Source: Lysobacter capsici
GTDB lineage: Bacteria > Pseudomonadota > Gammaproteobacteria > Xanthomonadales > Xanthomonadaceae
Assembly (NCBI RefSeq): GCF_018732085.1
Contig: NZ_CP076103.1
Location: 496,001-560,000 of the forward strand
DNA: 64,000 bases
Reading direction: 5' to 3'
Shown here: positions 1-9,263 of the stretch, piece by piece
How positions within the stretch are numbered: position 1 is the first letter of the stretch
Layout: every line of letters begins with the position of its first letter
The notes under the pieces: generated by a model
The model's database searches: none
Told to the model about the DNA's origin: nothing
The model's input: the letters and a program-made list of their open reading frames with translations, nothing else
Program-made: the position numbers and the translations under genes

Positions 1-214
1 CGCCGATCACGCCGGCCGCGAACGGGGCGAAGGCTTCGAAGGCGTTGAGGTGGGCGGCGTAGGCGGCGTGGGAACGCGGGTTGTCCTGACGGGTCTGCCA
101 GCCGCGCGGGTCGCGGTTGTCGTAGCGCTTGCCGCTGGCCTTGGCGACGGCGACCCACAGATACGGCAACAGCGCGGCGATCAGCACGCACCAGTAGGCG
201 ATGGACATGGACAT
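1..214 (-). CDS. MAPEG family membrane protein (partial, 3' end outside window)
   Basis: The first 71 codons are visible; the gene runs off the left edge. The translation starts MSMSIAYWCVLIAALLPYLW, a hydrophobic first helix, followed by a basic stretch with NRDPRGW and then AYAAHLNAFEAFAPF. This Asn-Arg-Asp-Pro-Arg plus 'NAFE' pattern is typical of bacterial MAPEG-superfamily proteins (small four-helix membrane proteins related to microsomal glutathione transferases, usually about 130 residues). A second in-frame ATG two codons downstream could also be the start. Function in bacteria is mostly unknown. Confidence 0.75.
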   Translation of the reverse strand, partial: MSMSIAYWCVLIAALLPYLWVAVAKASGKRYDNRDPRGWQTRQDNPRSHAAYAAHLNAFEAFAPFAAGVIG

Positions 215-262
215 GCGCGTTCCTTCAGGCATACCGCGAGCCGCGGCTGCTAAAGCCTAGCG

Positions 263-291
263 GAAAAAACCACGGCGCCCTTGGGCGCCGT
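263..291 (-). terminator. rho-independent terminator of the M28 peptidase gene
   Basis: On the minus strand a 9-bp GC-rich stem (272-280 pairing with 283-291, two-base loop) is followed by a run of six T (264-269 on the plus strand as A). It lies about 60 bp beyond the stop of the M28 peptidase gene. Confidence 0.75.
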
Positions 292-351
292 CGTCGGATC
301 GCTGTGCGGCGAGGGTCGGCCCGCGGGACCGACCCGCCGCGTGGGCGCGGA

Positions 352-2130
352 TTACTTCGCCGGCGGCGCCATCAGCTTGTCGTGCGCGGCGCGGAAGGCG
401 TTGCCTTCGTACCAGTTCGGCCACTGCTCGTTGCCGGCCAGCACCGTGCCCACGCCGTACAGCGCGTCCAGGTCCTGGACCAGGCCGTCGAGCTTCCAGG
501 CCGCGTCGAACTCGTCGGCCGGCTTGTGGTAACGGTTGTCGCGGTAGTCGATCTGGGCCTTCTGCCCGGCTTCGACGCCGCCGTCGATCAGGTCGTCGCC
601 GCCCTTGGCGTACAGCGCGGGCACGCCGGCCTTGGCGAAGTTGAAGTGATCGGAACGGAAGTAGAAGCCGTCCTGCGGGGTGCCTTCGGCATGCAGCACG
701 CGCTTCTGACCGTCGGCGACGGTCTTGAGGATGTCCTCGAGTTCGGAGCTGCCGTAACCGACCACGGTCATGTCGCGGGCCTTGCCGATGATCGGCATCG
801 CGTCGAGGTTGATCACCGCGACGGTCTTGTTCAGCGGCACGGTCGGATGGGCGACGTAGTACTTGGAACCCAGCAGTCCGGATTCTTCCAGGGTCACCGC
901 CAGGAACAGCAGCGAACGGTCCGGCGGCGGGGTCTGCTTGCTGAAGGCTTCGGCGATTTCCAGGATGCCGGCCACGCCCGAGGCGTTGTCGACCGCGCCG
1001 TTGTAGATCGTGTCCGGGCCGGTGGTCTTGGCGTCGGCACCGTGGCCTTCATGGCCGCCTTCGCCGGTGTGGTTGCCCAGGTGATCCCAGTGCGCCATGT
1101 AGACGATGGCTTCGTCCGGACGCTTGGCGCCGTCCAGGCGCGCGATCACGTTGCGCGAGGACTTCTCGCTGATCTTGCTCTTGAGATCGACCGAAGCCTT
1201 GGCCTGCAGCGCGATCGCCTTGAAGCCGCGCTTGCCGGCGGCCTGGTACAACTGGTCGAGGTTCTGGCCCAGATCGCCGAGCAGCTTGCGCGCGGCGTCG
1301 TTGCTGATCCAGCCCTGCACCGGCAGGCGCGGTTCCGGATCGTCCTTGGCCGGCAGGTCGAACTGCGCGCCCGACCACGAATTCTTGACCACGTCCCAGC
1401 CGTACGATGCGCCGGCGGTGTCGTGGATGATGAGCGCGGCCTTCGCGCCCTGGCGCGCGGCCTCTTCGAACTTGTAGGTCCAGCGGCCGTAGTAGGTCAT
1501 CCGCTTGCCTTCGAACAAGGTCGCGTCCTGGCCGTGGAAGCCCGGGTCGTTGACGAACATCACCACCGTCTTGCCCTTGACGTCGACTCCGGCGTAATCG
1601 TTCCACTGCTGCTCGGGCGCGTTGACGCCGTAGCCCACGAACACCAGATCGCTGCCGTCGACCTTCACTTCCGGCTGGCCGGTGCGGGTGCCGACCACCA
1701 TGTCGGTGCCGAACTTCAACTCGCGCGGCTGGCCCTTGACCTCGAGCTTGAGCGAGGTGGTTTCGTCGGCGGTGGTTTCGACCATCGGCACGGTCTGGAA
1801 GTAGCTGTCGCCGTTGCCGGGTTTCATGCCCATGCGCTGGAACTGCGCCTGCAGGTACGCGACGGTCTTGTCCTCGCCGGCGCTGCCGGGCGCGCGGCCT
1901 TCGAACTCGTCGGAGGCCAGGATCTTGACGTGCTGGGCGAAGTCGGCGGCGTTGATCGCGCCGTCGAAGCCGTGCTCGCCGGCGGGTACGGCCGGGGCCG
2001 GTGTGGCGGCGCTCGCGCCGGTATCGGGCTTGGACGGTGTCTTGTCGCAGGCCGACAGGACCAGGGCGGCGGCAACCAGCGAGGTGGCGGTGAGCAGCGG
2101 GGTGGTTCGGGACAGATGCTTCGGCAACAA
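352..2130 (-). CDS. M28 family metallopeptidase, lipoprotein
   Basis: Predicted zinc aminopeptidase anchored in the cell envelope. The reading frame stays open far upstream, but the sensible start is TTG at 2130, because GGAGG lies eight bases upstream (2139-2143) and translation from there gives a lipoprotein signal (basic start, hydrophobic core, lipobox LSAC at about residues 24-27). The mature part of the 592-residue product has a protease-associated-like insert and then an M28 domain. Visible metal-site motifs are AHWDH, DNASG, LEESG and SDHFNF. The start codon choice is inference; the family call is firm. It has its own terminator and no obvious operon partner. Confidence 0.9.
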   Translation of the reverse strand: MLPKHLSRTTPLLTATSLVAAALVLSACDKTPSKPDTGASAATPAPAVPAGEHGFDGAINAADFAQHVKILASDEFEGRAPGSAGEDKTVAYLQAQFQRMGMKPGNGDSYFQTVPMVETTADETTSLKLEVKGQPRELKFGTDMVVGTRTGQPEVKVDGSDLVFVGYGVNAPEQQWNDYAGVDVKGKTVVMFVNDPGFHGQDATLFEGKRMTYYGRWTYKFEEAARQGAKAALIIHDTAGASYGWDVVKNSWSGAQFDLPAKDDPEPRLPVQGWISNDAARKLLGDLGQNLDQLYQAAGKRGFKAIALQAKASVDLKSKISEKSSRNVIARLDGAKRPDEAIVYMAHWDHLGNHTGEGGHEGHGADAKTTGPDTIYNGAVDNASGVAGILEIAEAFSKQTPPPDRSLLFLAVTLEESGLLGSKYYVAHPTVPLNKTVAVINLDAMPIIGKARDMTVVGYGSSELEDILKTVADGQKRVLHAEGTPQDGFYFRSDHFNFAKAGVPALYAKGGDDLIDGGVEAGQKAQIDYRDNRYHKPADEFDAAWKLDGLVQDLDALYGVGTVLAGNEQWPNWYEGNAFRAAHDKLMAPPAK

Positions 2131-2248
2131 GGTCGAGACCTCCAGGAGCGGCGCGGGGCCGGGGGTGGGGGAGGTCCATTCTAGGTGCTGCGGTTTCGCG
2201 GTGTTGTCCCGATCAGTTCGCTCGCCGAGCGGTCGGGCGCAATGCGAA

Positions 2249-2298
2249 CGCCCCGCCCGGATCGTCGCGGCCGTGGCCGTGGCGACCCGGACGGGGCG
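2249..2298. repeat. GC-rich inverted repeat downstream of the TVNGS-repeat gene
   Basis: CGCCCCG near 2249 pairs with CGGGGCG ending at 2298, with additional pairing of CCGGATCG/CGACCCGG inside. It sits 10 bp beyond the stop of the minus-strand gene 2310-2975 but has no T-run, so it may be an RNA-stabilising hairpin rather than a terminator. Confidence 0.35.
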
Positions 2299-2309
2299 CG
2301 GGCGCCGCC

Positions 2310-2975
2310 TTACTCGGCCGGCGGGGTCGCGGTGTTGAACGCGATCGCGGTGGCGCCGCGGATCGGGCCGGTCTTGGCGGTGCTGTGGACGTACAGCTTC
2401 ACGTCGCGCTCGAACACCAAGGCGCCGTCGACGCGCGCGTTCGGTCCGATGATCACGCGCGGGTCGCGCTGCTTGGTCAGGCGGATGCCGTTGGGCTTGG
2501 TGTAGCGCACGCCGCCGCTGATGTGCGAATCCACGCCGACGGTGAGGTCGCCGTTGACCGTCTCGATGCCGCCGGTGACGTCGGTATCGACCAGGCCGAT
2601 CGCGCCGTTGACGGTCTCCAGGTCGCCGCGCACGGTGCCGCCGCGATCGACGAAGATGCTGCCGTTGACGGTTTCGATGCCGCCGTTCGCGGTCAGGTTG
2701 GTGCCGGCGCGGATGCTGCCGTTGACCGTTTCCAGGCCGCCGGTCTGGCTGCTGTTGCCGACGTTGATGCTGCCGTTGACCGTCTCGGCCTTGCCGACGC
2801 GGGCGCTGTCGCCGATCTTGATGCTGCCGTTGACGGTGTCCAGGTCGCCCTGGCGCTGGCTGGCTTCGACGGTGATGCTGCCGTTGACCTTGCTGATGCC
2901 GTCGTCGGCGAACGCCAGCGGCGAGGACAGGGCGATCAGGACCGACAGGCTGAGGGTGAGGCGGGTGCGCGTCAT
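2310..2975 (-). CDS. exported TVNGS-repeat protein, probable beta-solenoid
   Basis: A 221-residue protein with a clear Sec signal peptide (MTRTRLTLSLSVLIALSSPLAFA). The mature part consists of seven consecutive 18-19-residue repeats, each opening with T-V-N-G-S-I or a close variant (the last are TVNGAI and TVNGDL). After the repeats comes a short tail with IIGPNARVDGALVF and DVKLYVHSTAKTGPI. This regular spacing is what a small right-handed beta-helix would show, resembling adhesin-type or bactofilin-like solenoids, but I recognise no named family. It stands alone between the M28 gene and the divergent gpmI. Function unknown. Confidence 0.8.
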   Translation of the reverse strand: MTRTRLTLSLSVLIALSSPLAFADDGISKVNGSITVEASQRQGDLDTVNGSIKIGDSARVGKAETVNGSINVGNSSQTGGLETVNGSIRAGTNLTANGGIETVNGSIFVDRGGTVRGDLETVNGAIGLVDTDVTGGIETVNGDLTVGVDSHISGGVRYTKPNGIRLTKQRDPRVIIGPNARVDGALVFERDVKLYVHSTAKTGPIRGATAIAFNTATPPAE

Positions 2976-3215
2976 GGCGTGTTCCGTTGTCTGGTGGGCA
3001 AGGTCTGTGATGCGGCGAGCGCGCGATCGGTTTAAGGCGAATGCGCATTTCGTGATGTCGGTGGACGCAGGGCGTGCCGGGCCAAGCACTATCAAGCACT
3101 TGCGGATACCGATCCCAACCTTGCGCCGCGTTCCCCGGGGCTTCATCGCCCGCTTCGCTACAATCGCAGAATCCGCCTGCGGCGGCCCCTGCCCCTGGTC
3201 ATAGGAATCCCCCAC

Positions 3216-4751
3216 GTGTCAGCGAATGCCCGACCCAAGCCCGTAGTGCTGTTGATCCTCGACGGTTGGGGCCATCGCGACGACCCCGCCGACAACGCCC
3301 TGGCCCAGGCCAGCTTGCCGAACTGGCATGCGCTGCTGGCGTCGCAGGCCAATACCCTGATCCACACCGAAGGCCGCCATGTCGGCCTGCCGGACGGGCA
3401 GATGGGCAACTCCGAAGTCGGCCACATGAACCTCGGCGCCGGCCGCATCGTCTACCAGGACCTGACCCGGATCGACGCGGCGATCGAGGACGGCAGTTTC
3501 TACGTCAACGAAGAATTGCGCGCGGCCTGTTCGGCAGCGAAGGCGTCGGGCGGGACTTTGCACGTCATGGGCCTGCTCTCGCCTGGCGGCGTCCACAGCC
3601 ATGAGAAGCACATCTTCGCGATGCTCGAACTCGCCCGGCGCGAAGGCGTGGCGCGGGTCGCGGTGCATGCGTTCCTCGACGGCCGCGACATGCCGCCCAA
3701 GTCGGCCGCGCCGAGCCTGCAACGCCTTCAGGATGTTTGCGACCGCCTCGGCAACGCGCACATCGCCTCGATCAGCGGCCGCTACTACGCGATGGACCGC
3801 GACAAGCGCTGGGATCGCCAGTTGCGCGCCTGGAACGCGATGGTCGAAGCCGACAGCCCCGAGCACGCGCCGACCGCGTTGGCCGGGCTCGAAGCGGCGT
3901 ATGCGCGCGGCGAAACCGATGAGTTCGTCGCTCCGACCGTGATCGACGGCGCCACCGCGATGGCCGACGGCGACGCGGTGGTGTTCATGAATTTCCGCGC
4001 CGATCGCGCGCGCCAGCTGAGCGCGGCCTTCGTCGATCCCAACTTCGACGGCTACGCAGCGCGCCGGCCGAAGCTGTCGCGTTTCGTCTGCCTGACCGAA
4101 TACGACGCGCGCCTGCCGGCGCCGGTCGCGTTCGGCCCCGACGATCTGCACAACACCCTGGGCGAATTGCTGGCCGCCAACGGCCTGACCCAGCTGCGCA
4201 TCGCCGAGACCGAGAAATACGCCCACGTCACCTTCTTCTTCAGCGGCGGGCGCGAAGATCCTTACGCAGGCGAAAGCCGCATCCTGGTGCCGAGCCCGAA
4301 GGTCGCGACCTACGACCTGCAGCCGGAGATGAGCTGTCCTGAAGTGACCGCCAAGCTGGTCGAGGCGATTCACTCGGGCACGATCGACGTTGCGATCTGC
4401 AACATCGCCAACCCCGACATGGTCGGCCACACCGGCGACCTGCAGGCCGCGATCCTCGCCGCGCAGGCGGTCGACAAGGCGATCGGCGCGATCGCCGCCG
4501 CGGTGCAGGAGGTCGGCGGCGCGCTGCTGATCACCGCCGATCACGGCAACCTGGAAATGATGCGCGACCCGAGCACCGGCCAGCCGCATACCGCGCACAC
4601 CGTCGGCCCGGTGCCGCTGGTCTATCTCGGCCCGCGCAAGGCCACCCTGCGCAGCGGCGGCGCCTTGCGCGATGTCGCGCCGACCATTCTCGACCTGCTC
4701 GGCCTCGCCCAGCCGGTCGAGATGACCGGCACGAGCCTGCTGGAGCGCTGA
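3216..4751 (+). CDS. gpmI: 2,3-bisphosphoglycerate-independent phosphoglycerate mutase
   Basis: Interconverts 3- and 2-phosphoglycerate in glycolysis and gluconeogenesis, using two Mn ions and a phosphoserine intermediate. The 511-residue length is normal for the family. The N-terminus reads VVLLILDGWGHR, the metal-binding start of the alkaline-phosphatase-like fold; GQMGNSEVGHMNLGAGR contains the catalytic Ser; NIANPDMVGHTG and ITADHGNLEMM carry the remaining metal ligands, and AHTVGPVPLVY is also conserved. The last base of the stop codon is the A of the next gene's ATG (TGATG), so it is probably translationally coupled to the envC-like gene, a gpmI-envC-ctp order seen in many gammaproteobacteria. 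Confidence 0.97.
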   Translation: MSANARPKPVVLLILDGWGHRDDPADNALAQASLPNWHALLASQANTLIHTEGRHVGLPDGQMGNSEVGHMNLGAGRIVYQDLTRIDAAIEDGSFYVNEELRAACSAAKASGGTLHVMGLLSPGGVHSHEKHIFAMLELARREGVARVAVHAFLDGRDMPPKSAAPSLQRLQDVCDRLGNAHIASISGRYYAMDRDKRWDRQLRAWNAMVEADSPEHAPTALAGLEAAYARGETDEFVAPTVIDGATAMADGDAVVFMNFRADRARQLSAAFVDPNFDGYAARRPKLSRFVCLTEYDARLPAPVAFGPDDLHNTLGELLAANGLTQLRIAETEKYAHVTFFFSGGREDPYAGESRILVPSPKVATYDLQPEMSCPEVTAKLVEAIHSGTIDVAICNIANPDMVGHTGDLQAAILAAQAVDKAIGAIAAAVQEVGGALLITADHGNLEMMRDPSTGQPHTAHTVGPVPLVYLGPRKATLRSGGALRDVAPTILDLLGLAQPVEMTGTSLLER

Positions 4752-6021
4752 TGGCCAGCGCGCGCGCGTGGTGGCTGGCGGGATTGGCGGCGTGGTCGCT
4801 GGCGATGAGCCTGAGCGTCCACGCGGCCGCGCAGAGCAACAGCCGCGATGCCGAGCGCAAGCTCGAGAAGATCAAGACCGAACTCAAATCGGTCGCGGCC
4901 GAACGGCGCAAGCTGGAAGGCCAGCGCGGCGACGCCTCGCAGCAATTGCGCCAGGCCGACGAACAGGTCGGCCATTCCAATCGGGCCTTGCGCGATACCG
5001 AGACCCGGCTCGCGCGCGAGCAGGCCGCGCTGAAGGATCTGCAGAGCAAGCGCGATGCGCTCAACGCGACCTTGGGTTCCAAGCGCGACGAATTGTCCAG
5101 GCTGGTGCGCGCCGCGTATGCGCAAGGCAACGACGCGCCGCTGAAAGTACTGCTGTCGCAGGACAAGGTCGCCGACAGCAGCCGCATCCTGGCGTATCAC
5201 GGTTATGTGCAGCGCGATCGCGCCCGCCGCATCGCCGAACTGAGCGCGCAACTGCGCGAACTCGACGCGCTCGAGCGCCAGATCGTCGAACGCCGCGCCA
5301 GCCTCGACAGCACCCGCAAGCAGCAGCGCAACCAGCTCGGTCAGCTCGAAAAAGACCGCAAGACCCGCGCCGCGCTGGTCGCCCAGATCAACGAAAAATA
5401 CGAAGACCGCAGCACCCGCGAGCGCGAACTCGGCCGCGACGCCAAGGGTCTGGAACAACTGCTGGCCAAGTTGCGCGCGGCCGCCGCGCGCGCCGAGGCG
5501 CAACGTCGCGCCGCCGCCAAGGCCAAGGCCGAACGCGAGGCCCGCGAAGCGCGCGCGCCGCCGCCGCCGCGGCCAAGGCGCAAGGCAAGCCCGCGCCGGT
5601 GCGCAAACCGCCGGTGCAGGTCGCCAGCGCGCCCGCGCCGCAGGTCGGCGGCCTGGGCTGGCCGGTGTCGGGCGCCCTGCTGGCCGGTTTCGGCGGCACC
5701 ATGCCCGACGGCCGCAGCAGCGAAGGGCTGTTGATCGGTGCGCCGGCCGGCGCCACGGTCAAGGCGGTCGCCGACGGCACCGTGGTCTATTCGGAATGGA
5801 TGACCGGTTACGGCCTGCTGCTGATCGTCGACCACGGCAACGGCTATATGAGCCTGTACGCGAACAACGACGCCCTGCTCAAGGACGCCGGCGCGACGGT
5901 CAAGAAAGGCGACGCGGTGGCCACGGTCGGCAGTTCCGGCGGCCACGGCCGGCCGGCGCTGTATTTCGAATTGCGCCGCGGCGGGCAGCCGGTCAATCCG
6001 AATACCTGGCTGCGGCGTTGA
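4751..6021 (+). pseudogene. envC: EnvC-like murein hydrolase activator, apparent frameshift
   Basis: Periplasmic protein that in the family activates amidases for septal peptidoglycan splitting. The N-terminal part begins at 4751 with a signal peptide, then a long coiled coil (AERKLEKIKTEL and similar heptads) of about 270 codons. The C-terminal degenerate M23/LytM domain (VSGALLAGFGG, VDHGNGYMSLYANND, LYFELRRGG) continues in another frame to 6021. The switch occurs in the GC tract 5551-5572, where one extra base would restore a single protein of about 422 residues. The intact domains on both sides suggest a recent change or a sequence error. Follows gpmI with a one-base overlap and precedes the S41 protease gene. 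Confidence 0.85.
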
Positions 6022-6092
6022 ACTGTGACGCTACGGCGGTAAGGGCCTGATCCATATCCCTGCCGGAACCTATGCCGATCACCGCGCACTGA

Positions 6093-6205
6093 GAGGTCTT
6101 TTGTGGGAGGGGCTTGAGCCCCGATGCTTTTCGCTCAGATCGCCGGACAACTGCTTCGCCTGAGCCGAAAGCATCGGGGCTCAAGCCCCTCCCACAAAAG
6201 ACCTC
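6093..6205. repeat. REP-like palindromic pair (GTGGGAGGGGCTT family)
   Basis: The sequence GAGGTCTTTTGTGGGAGGGG followed by CTTGAGCCCCGATGC reappears in inverse orientation after a spacer of some 35 bp, giving a near-perfect 113-bp palindrome. The same motif pair recurs at 7979, 20671, 45325 and 50695, so it is a genome-wide family. The rest of the 338-bp gap between the envC-like gene and the S41 protease gene shows nothing else clear. Confidence 0.85.
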
Positions 6206-6359
6206 AAGCGCGCGCGGAGGAGTCGAAATCCGCACCTCGCCGACGATTTAACAAAAGCTTGCAAGCGCGCGGCTTAACGTGCGCAGATAATCGATCGAAC
6301 CCGGGTCGCCTCGCGCGGTCCTATCGCTACCTGATTCGTACCCGTTCTGGAGCGCGTGC

Positions 6360-7871
6360 ATGTCCCTGCGTCACCCCCTGCGTAGTCTGCTACCGCTCGC
6401 CCTGGCGCTGGGCGCCGCTCCGCTGGCGTTCGCGCAGCAGGCGCCGGCCGCGCCGCAAAGCGCGCCCCAGTCCGCACCTTCGACCGCCCCGGCCACCCAG
6501 CCGACCGACACCAAGCCCGAACCCAAGTCCGCGCCCAACCCGGCCGACACCGACCCGACCGACGACACCGACACCCCGGCCCAGCCGGTGCCGCCCGCGC
6601 GCGCGCCGGCCGCCAAGGCCAAGCCCGGCAAGGACGGCGACAGCGTCGAGTCCAAGGTGCCGATCGAGGAAATTCGCCGCTACGTCGCGGTCTATAACGC
6701 GGTCAAGCAGGCCTACGTGGAACCGGTCGACGACGCCAAGCTCATGCACGCGGCGATCCGCGGCCTGCTGCTCGACCTCGATCCGCACAGCGTGTACCTC
6801 GACAAGGTCGCGGCCGAGGACTTCGACGAACAATCGCGCGGCAACTACGACGGCATCGGCGTGGAACTGCAGCGCCAGCCCGACGGCACCTTGAAAGTCA
6901 TCTCGCCGATCGACGACACGCCGGCGACGCGCGCCGGGATCAAGGCCGGCGACCTGATCATCGCCATCGACGGCAAGCCGTTCAAGGTCGACGAAGGCGA
7001 CAGTTCCAGCACCCTGCGCGGCGCGCCCGGCAGCAAGGTGGTGTTGACCATCGTGCGCGAAGGCCGCGACAAACCCTTCGACCTGACCGTCGCGCGCGAA
7101 ACCATCCGCGTCACCAGCGTCAAGAGCCGCCTGCTCGAACCCGGCTACGCCTATCTGCGCATCAGCGCGTTCCAGGCCGACACCGCCGCGGATTTCGAAA
7201 CCCAACTGGAGAAGTTGAAGACCCAGTCGGGCGGCAAGCTGCGCGGCCTGGTCATGGACCTGCGCAGCAATCCCGGCGGCCTGCTGACCTCGGCGGTGCA
7301 GATCGCCGACGACCTGCTCGACAGCGGCAAGATCGTCAGCACCCGCGGCCGCATCGCGATCAGCGACGCGCAATTCAGCGCGACCCCGGGCGACCGTCTC
7401 GACGGCGCGCCGCTGGTGGTCCTGGTCGACGCCGGTTCGGCCAGCGCTTCGGAAGTGCTGGCCGGCGCCTTGCGCGACAACGGCCGCGCGCGCGTGGTTG
7501 GCAGCCGCACCTTCGGCAAGGGCTCGGTGCAAACCGTGCTGCCGCTGGACAACGGCGATTCGGTCAAGCTCACCACCGCGCGTTACTACACGCCCAGCGG
7601 CAAATCGATCCAGGCGCTGGGCATCGTGCCCGACGTGGTGCTGCGCGCGCCGAAGGCGCCCGATGCCGACGGCCGCCCGAGCTACACCGAAGCGACCCTG
7701 CCCGGGCATCTGCACGGCGACGAAGAGGACACGCCCGGCACAAATGCCGGCGAAGTGCTCGAAGGCGACGCGCCGATCGCATCGGCGCTGGCCGAACTGA
7801 AGAAACCCGCGGGCGCGAAAACGCCGACGGCGGTCAGCAAGGCGGTGACGCCGGGTGCGAGCAAGCGCTGA
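6360..7871 (+). CDS. S41 family C-terminal processing peptidase
   Basis: Secreted or periplasmic serine protease of 503 residues. A signal peptide (residues 1-26 ending AFAQ) is followed by a low-complexity Ala/Pro/Thr linker (about 27-90). A PDZ domain follows (IGVELQR...IKAGDLIIAIDGKP), then the S41 catalytic core with LVMDLRSNPGGLL, the serine motif DAGSASASEVLAGAL and the lysine motif GSRTFGKGSVQT, i.e. an intact Ser-Lys dyad. The ~100-residue tail after the core is Ala/Pro/Lys rich. Encoded downstream of the envC-like gene, in the arrangement common in proteobacteria, where the CtpA-type protease and LytM factor both act on the cell wall. A strong terminator follows. Confidence 0.93.
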   Translation: MSLRHPLRSLLPLALALGAAPLAFAQQAPAAPQSAPQSAPSTAPATQPTDTKPEPKSAPNPADTDPTDDTDTPAQPVPPARAPAAKAKPGKDGDSVESKVPIEEIRRYVAVYNAVKQAYVEPVDDAKLMHAAIRGLLLDLDPHSVYLDKVAAEDFDEQSRGNYDGIGVELQRQPDGTLKVISPIDDTPATRAGIKAGDLIIAIDGKPFKVDEGDSSSTLRGAPGSKVVLTIVREGRDKPFDLTVARETIRVTSVKSRLLEPGYAYLRISAFQADTAADFETQLEKLKTQSGGKLRGLVMDLRSNPGGLLTSAVQIADDLLDSGKIVSTRGRIAISDAQFSATPGDRLDGAPLVVLVDAGSASASEVLAGALRDNGRARVVGSRTFGKGSVQTVLPLDNGDSVKLTTARYYTPSGKSIQALGIVPDVVLRAPKAPDADGRPSYTEATLPGHLHGDEEDTPGTNAGEVLEGDAPIASALAELKKPAGAKTPTAVSKAVTPGASKR

Positions 7872-7907
7872 TCGATGCGGTGAAGCCCTGCGGTTGCAGC
7901 TCGCAGA

Positions 7908-7955
7908 CAAACACCCGGCTCAGGCTGGGTGTTTGCGTTTGCGGGCTTTTTTTTG
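7908..7955 (+). terminator. rho-independent terminator after the S41 protease gene
   Basis: CAAACACCC (7908-7916) pairs with GGGTGTTTG (7927-7935), followed by a short GC stretch and eight T residues ending near 7954. Confidence 0.7.
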
Positions 7956-7978
7956 TGGGCGGAGCTTCAGCCTTTTTT

Positions 7979-8527
7979 GTGGGAGGGGCTTGAGCCCCGA
8001 CGCTTTTCGATCAGTTAGCCGAACATCCGCATCATCCGAGCCGAAAGCGTCGGGGCTCAAGCCCCTCCCACAGCAGACCTCGCCATCTCGCCGACAAGTG
8101 GAACTGGCCGGTGCCAAGTTCGCGCGTGGCTTTCTTTGTTCGCACCATTGATGGCGCGCGATCGATTCGATCGAATGACCTGCGGTGGAGTCGCGGAATT
8201 TTTTGCGGGAGGGGCTTGAGCCCCGACGCCTTTCGATCAGTTGGCTGAACATCCGCATCATCCGAGCCGAAAGCGTCGGGGCTCAAGCCCCTCCCACAAC
8301 AGACCTCGCCATCTCGCCGACAAGTGGAGCTGGCCGGTGCCAAGTTCGCGCGTGGCTTTCTTTGTCCGCACGATTGATGGCGCGCGATCGATTCGATCGA
8401 ATGACCCGCGATGGAGTCGCGGAATTTTTTGTGGGAGGGGCTTGAGCCCCGACGCCTTTCGATCAGTTTGCTAAACATCCGCATCATCTGAGCCGAAAGC
8501 GTCGGGGCTCAAGCCCCTCCCACAATA
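7979..8527. repeat. tandem 226-bp repeat, about 2.4 copies, each carrying a REP palindrome
   Basis: GTGGGAGGGGCTTGAGCCCC begins at 7979, recurs at 8205 (as GCGGGAGG) and again at 8431: an exact 226-bp period. Each unit contains the forward and inverted REP arms separated by about 30 bp, then a shared segment with CTCGCCGACAAGTGGA and the palindrome GATCGATTCGATC. The third copy stops after its REP arms. Only scattered substitutions separate the copies, implying recent duplication. No gene is visible in the 709 bp between the S41 protease and the next gene. Confidence 0.9.
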
Positions 8528-8580
8528 GACCTCGATGTCCCGATGTCTTGGCCTGGGCGCGCAGCAACGCGCGGCGCGGT

Positions 8581-9222
8581 TCAGTCGATCGGCGTAAAGA
8601 ACGCGCGGATCAACCGGTAATGCTCGTCATCGGGATCGTCGCGAAAACGCCGGTGGTCGCGATAGCGCAAATACTGGCCGGACAAACCGCGTCGCGCCAT
8701 CACCGCGCGCGCGGCGGCTTCGAAGTCTTCCTCGTCATGGCGATGCCAGAACCGCACCTCCTGGTGCGCGAACTCGATCTCCAGCGCGATCCGGAACGGC
8801 AGGTCGCGGCCGAACGCCTCGTCCCAGTTCGCCTCGGCCAGTCCATGCCACTCCAAGGCGAAGCGATGGCCACGGCGCGCGCCCAGGCGCAGGTGCGAGC
8901 GCGGTAGCGACAGGTGCGAGCACAGGTACAGGGTCGGCAGACTGTCGCCCTCGTCGTCGTCGCTTTCCAGATCGAACACGTAGCCGCTGTGTTCGAGCTT
9001 GCGCCAGTCGTCGATCCGCAGCGGCATCGCTTCGTCGTAGAAATGCGGGCTCAGGTCCTGGCTGAATTCGCCATCGCCGAAGCGCATCGCCACGCCGCGC
9101 ACGTCGATCGACCAGCAGATCTCGCCGCTCGCATCGTCGTTCAGCCAGCCGTGCACCTGCGCGCGTTCGACCGCGAAGCGCCGGTCCTTGAGTTCGATCG
9201 TGTCGGAGGGGCTACCGGTCAT
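8581..9222 (-). CDS. hypothetical protein, 213 residues
   Basis: I do not recognise the family. The product has no signal peptide or membrane segment, is rich in Asp, Glu, His, Arg and Trp, and contains acidic stretches (LESDDDEGDSL, DEEDFEAA, DDPDDEHY). Strings such as HGWLNDDASGEICWSIDV and RFALEWHGLAEANWDEAF suggest a soluble beta-rich fold. Coding character is supported by length, the absence of a better overlapping frame and the close neighbour (41 bp) on the same strand. Probably cytoplasmic; function unknown. Confidence 0.65.
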   Translation of the reverse strand: MTGSPSDTIELKDRRFAVERAQVHGWLNDDASGEICWSIDVRGVAMRFGDGEFSQDLSPHFYDEAMPLRIDDWRKLEHSGYVFDLESDDDEGDSLPTLYLCSHLSLPRSHLRLGARRGHRFALEWHGLAEANWDEAFGRDLPFRIALEIEFAHQEVRFWHRHDEEDFEAAARAVMARRGLSGQYLRYRDHRRFRDDPDDEHYRLIRAFFTPID

Positions 9223-9263
9223 CGCGTGCTGCTCCGCGTCTCGCCGGCCCTCAGTCTAGTCAA

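Noticed and set aside
352..3099. A 915-codon frame suggesting one protein covering the M28 gene and the region upstream
   Set aside because: The upstream third is Arg/His/Gln noise opposite the correct frame of the TVNGS-repeat gene. A ribosome site and lipoprotein signal place the M28 start at 2130.
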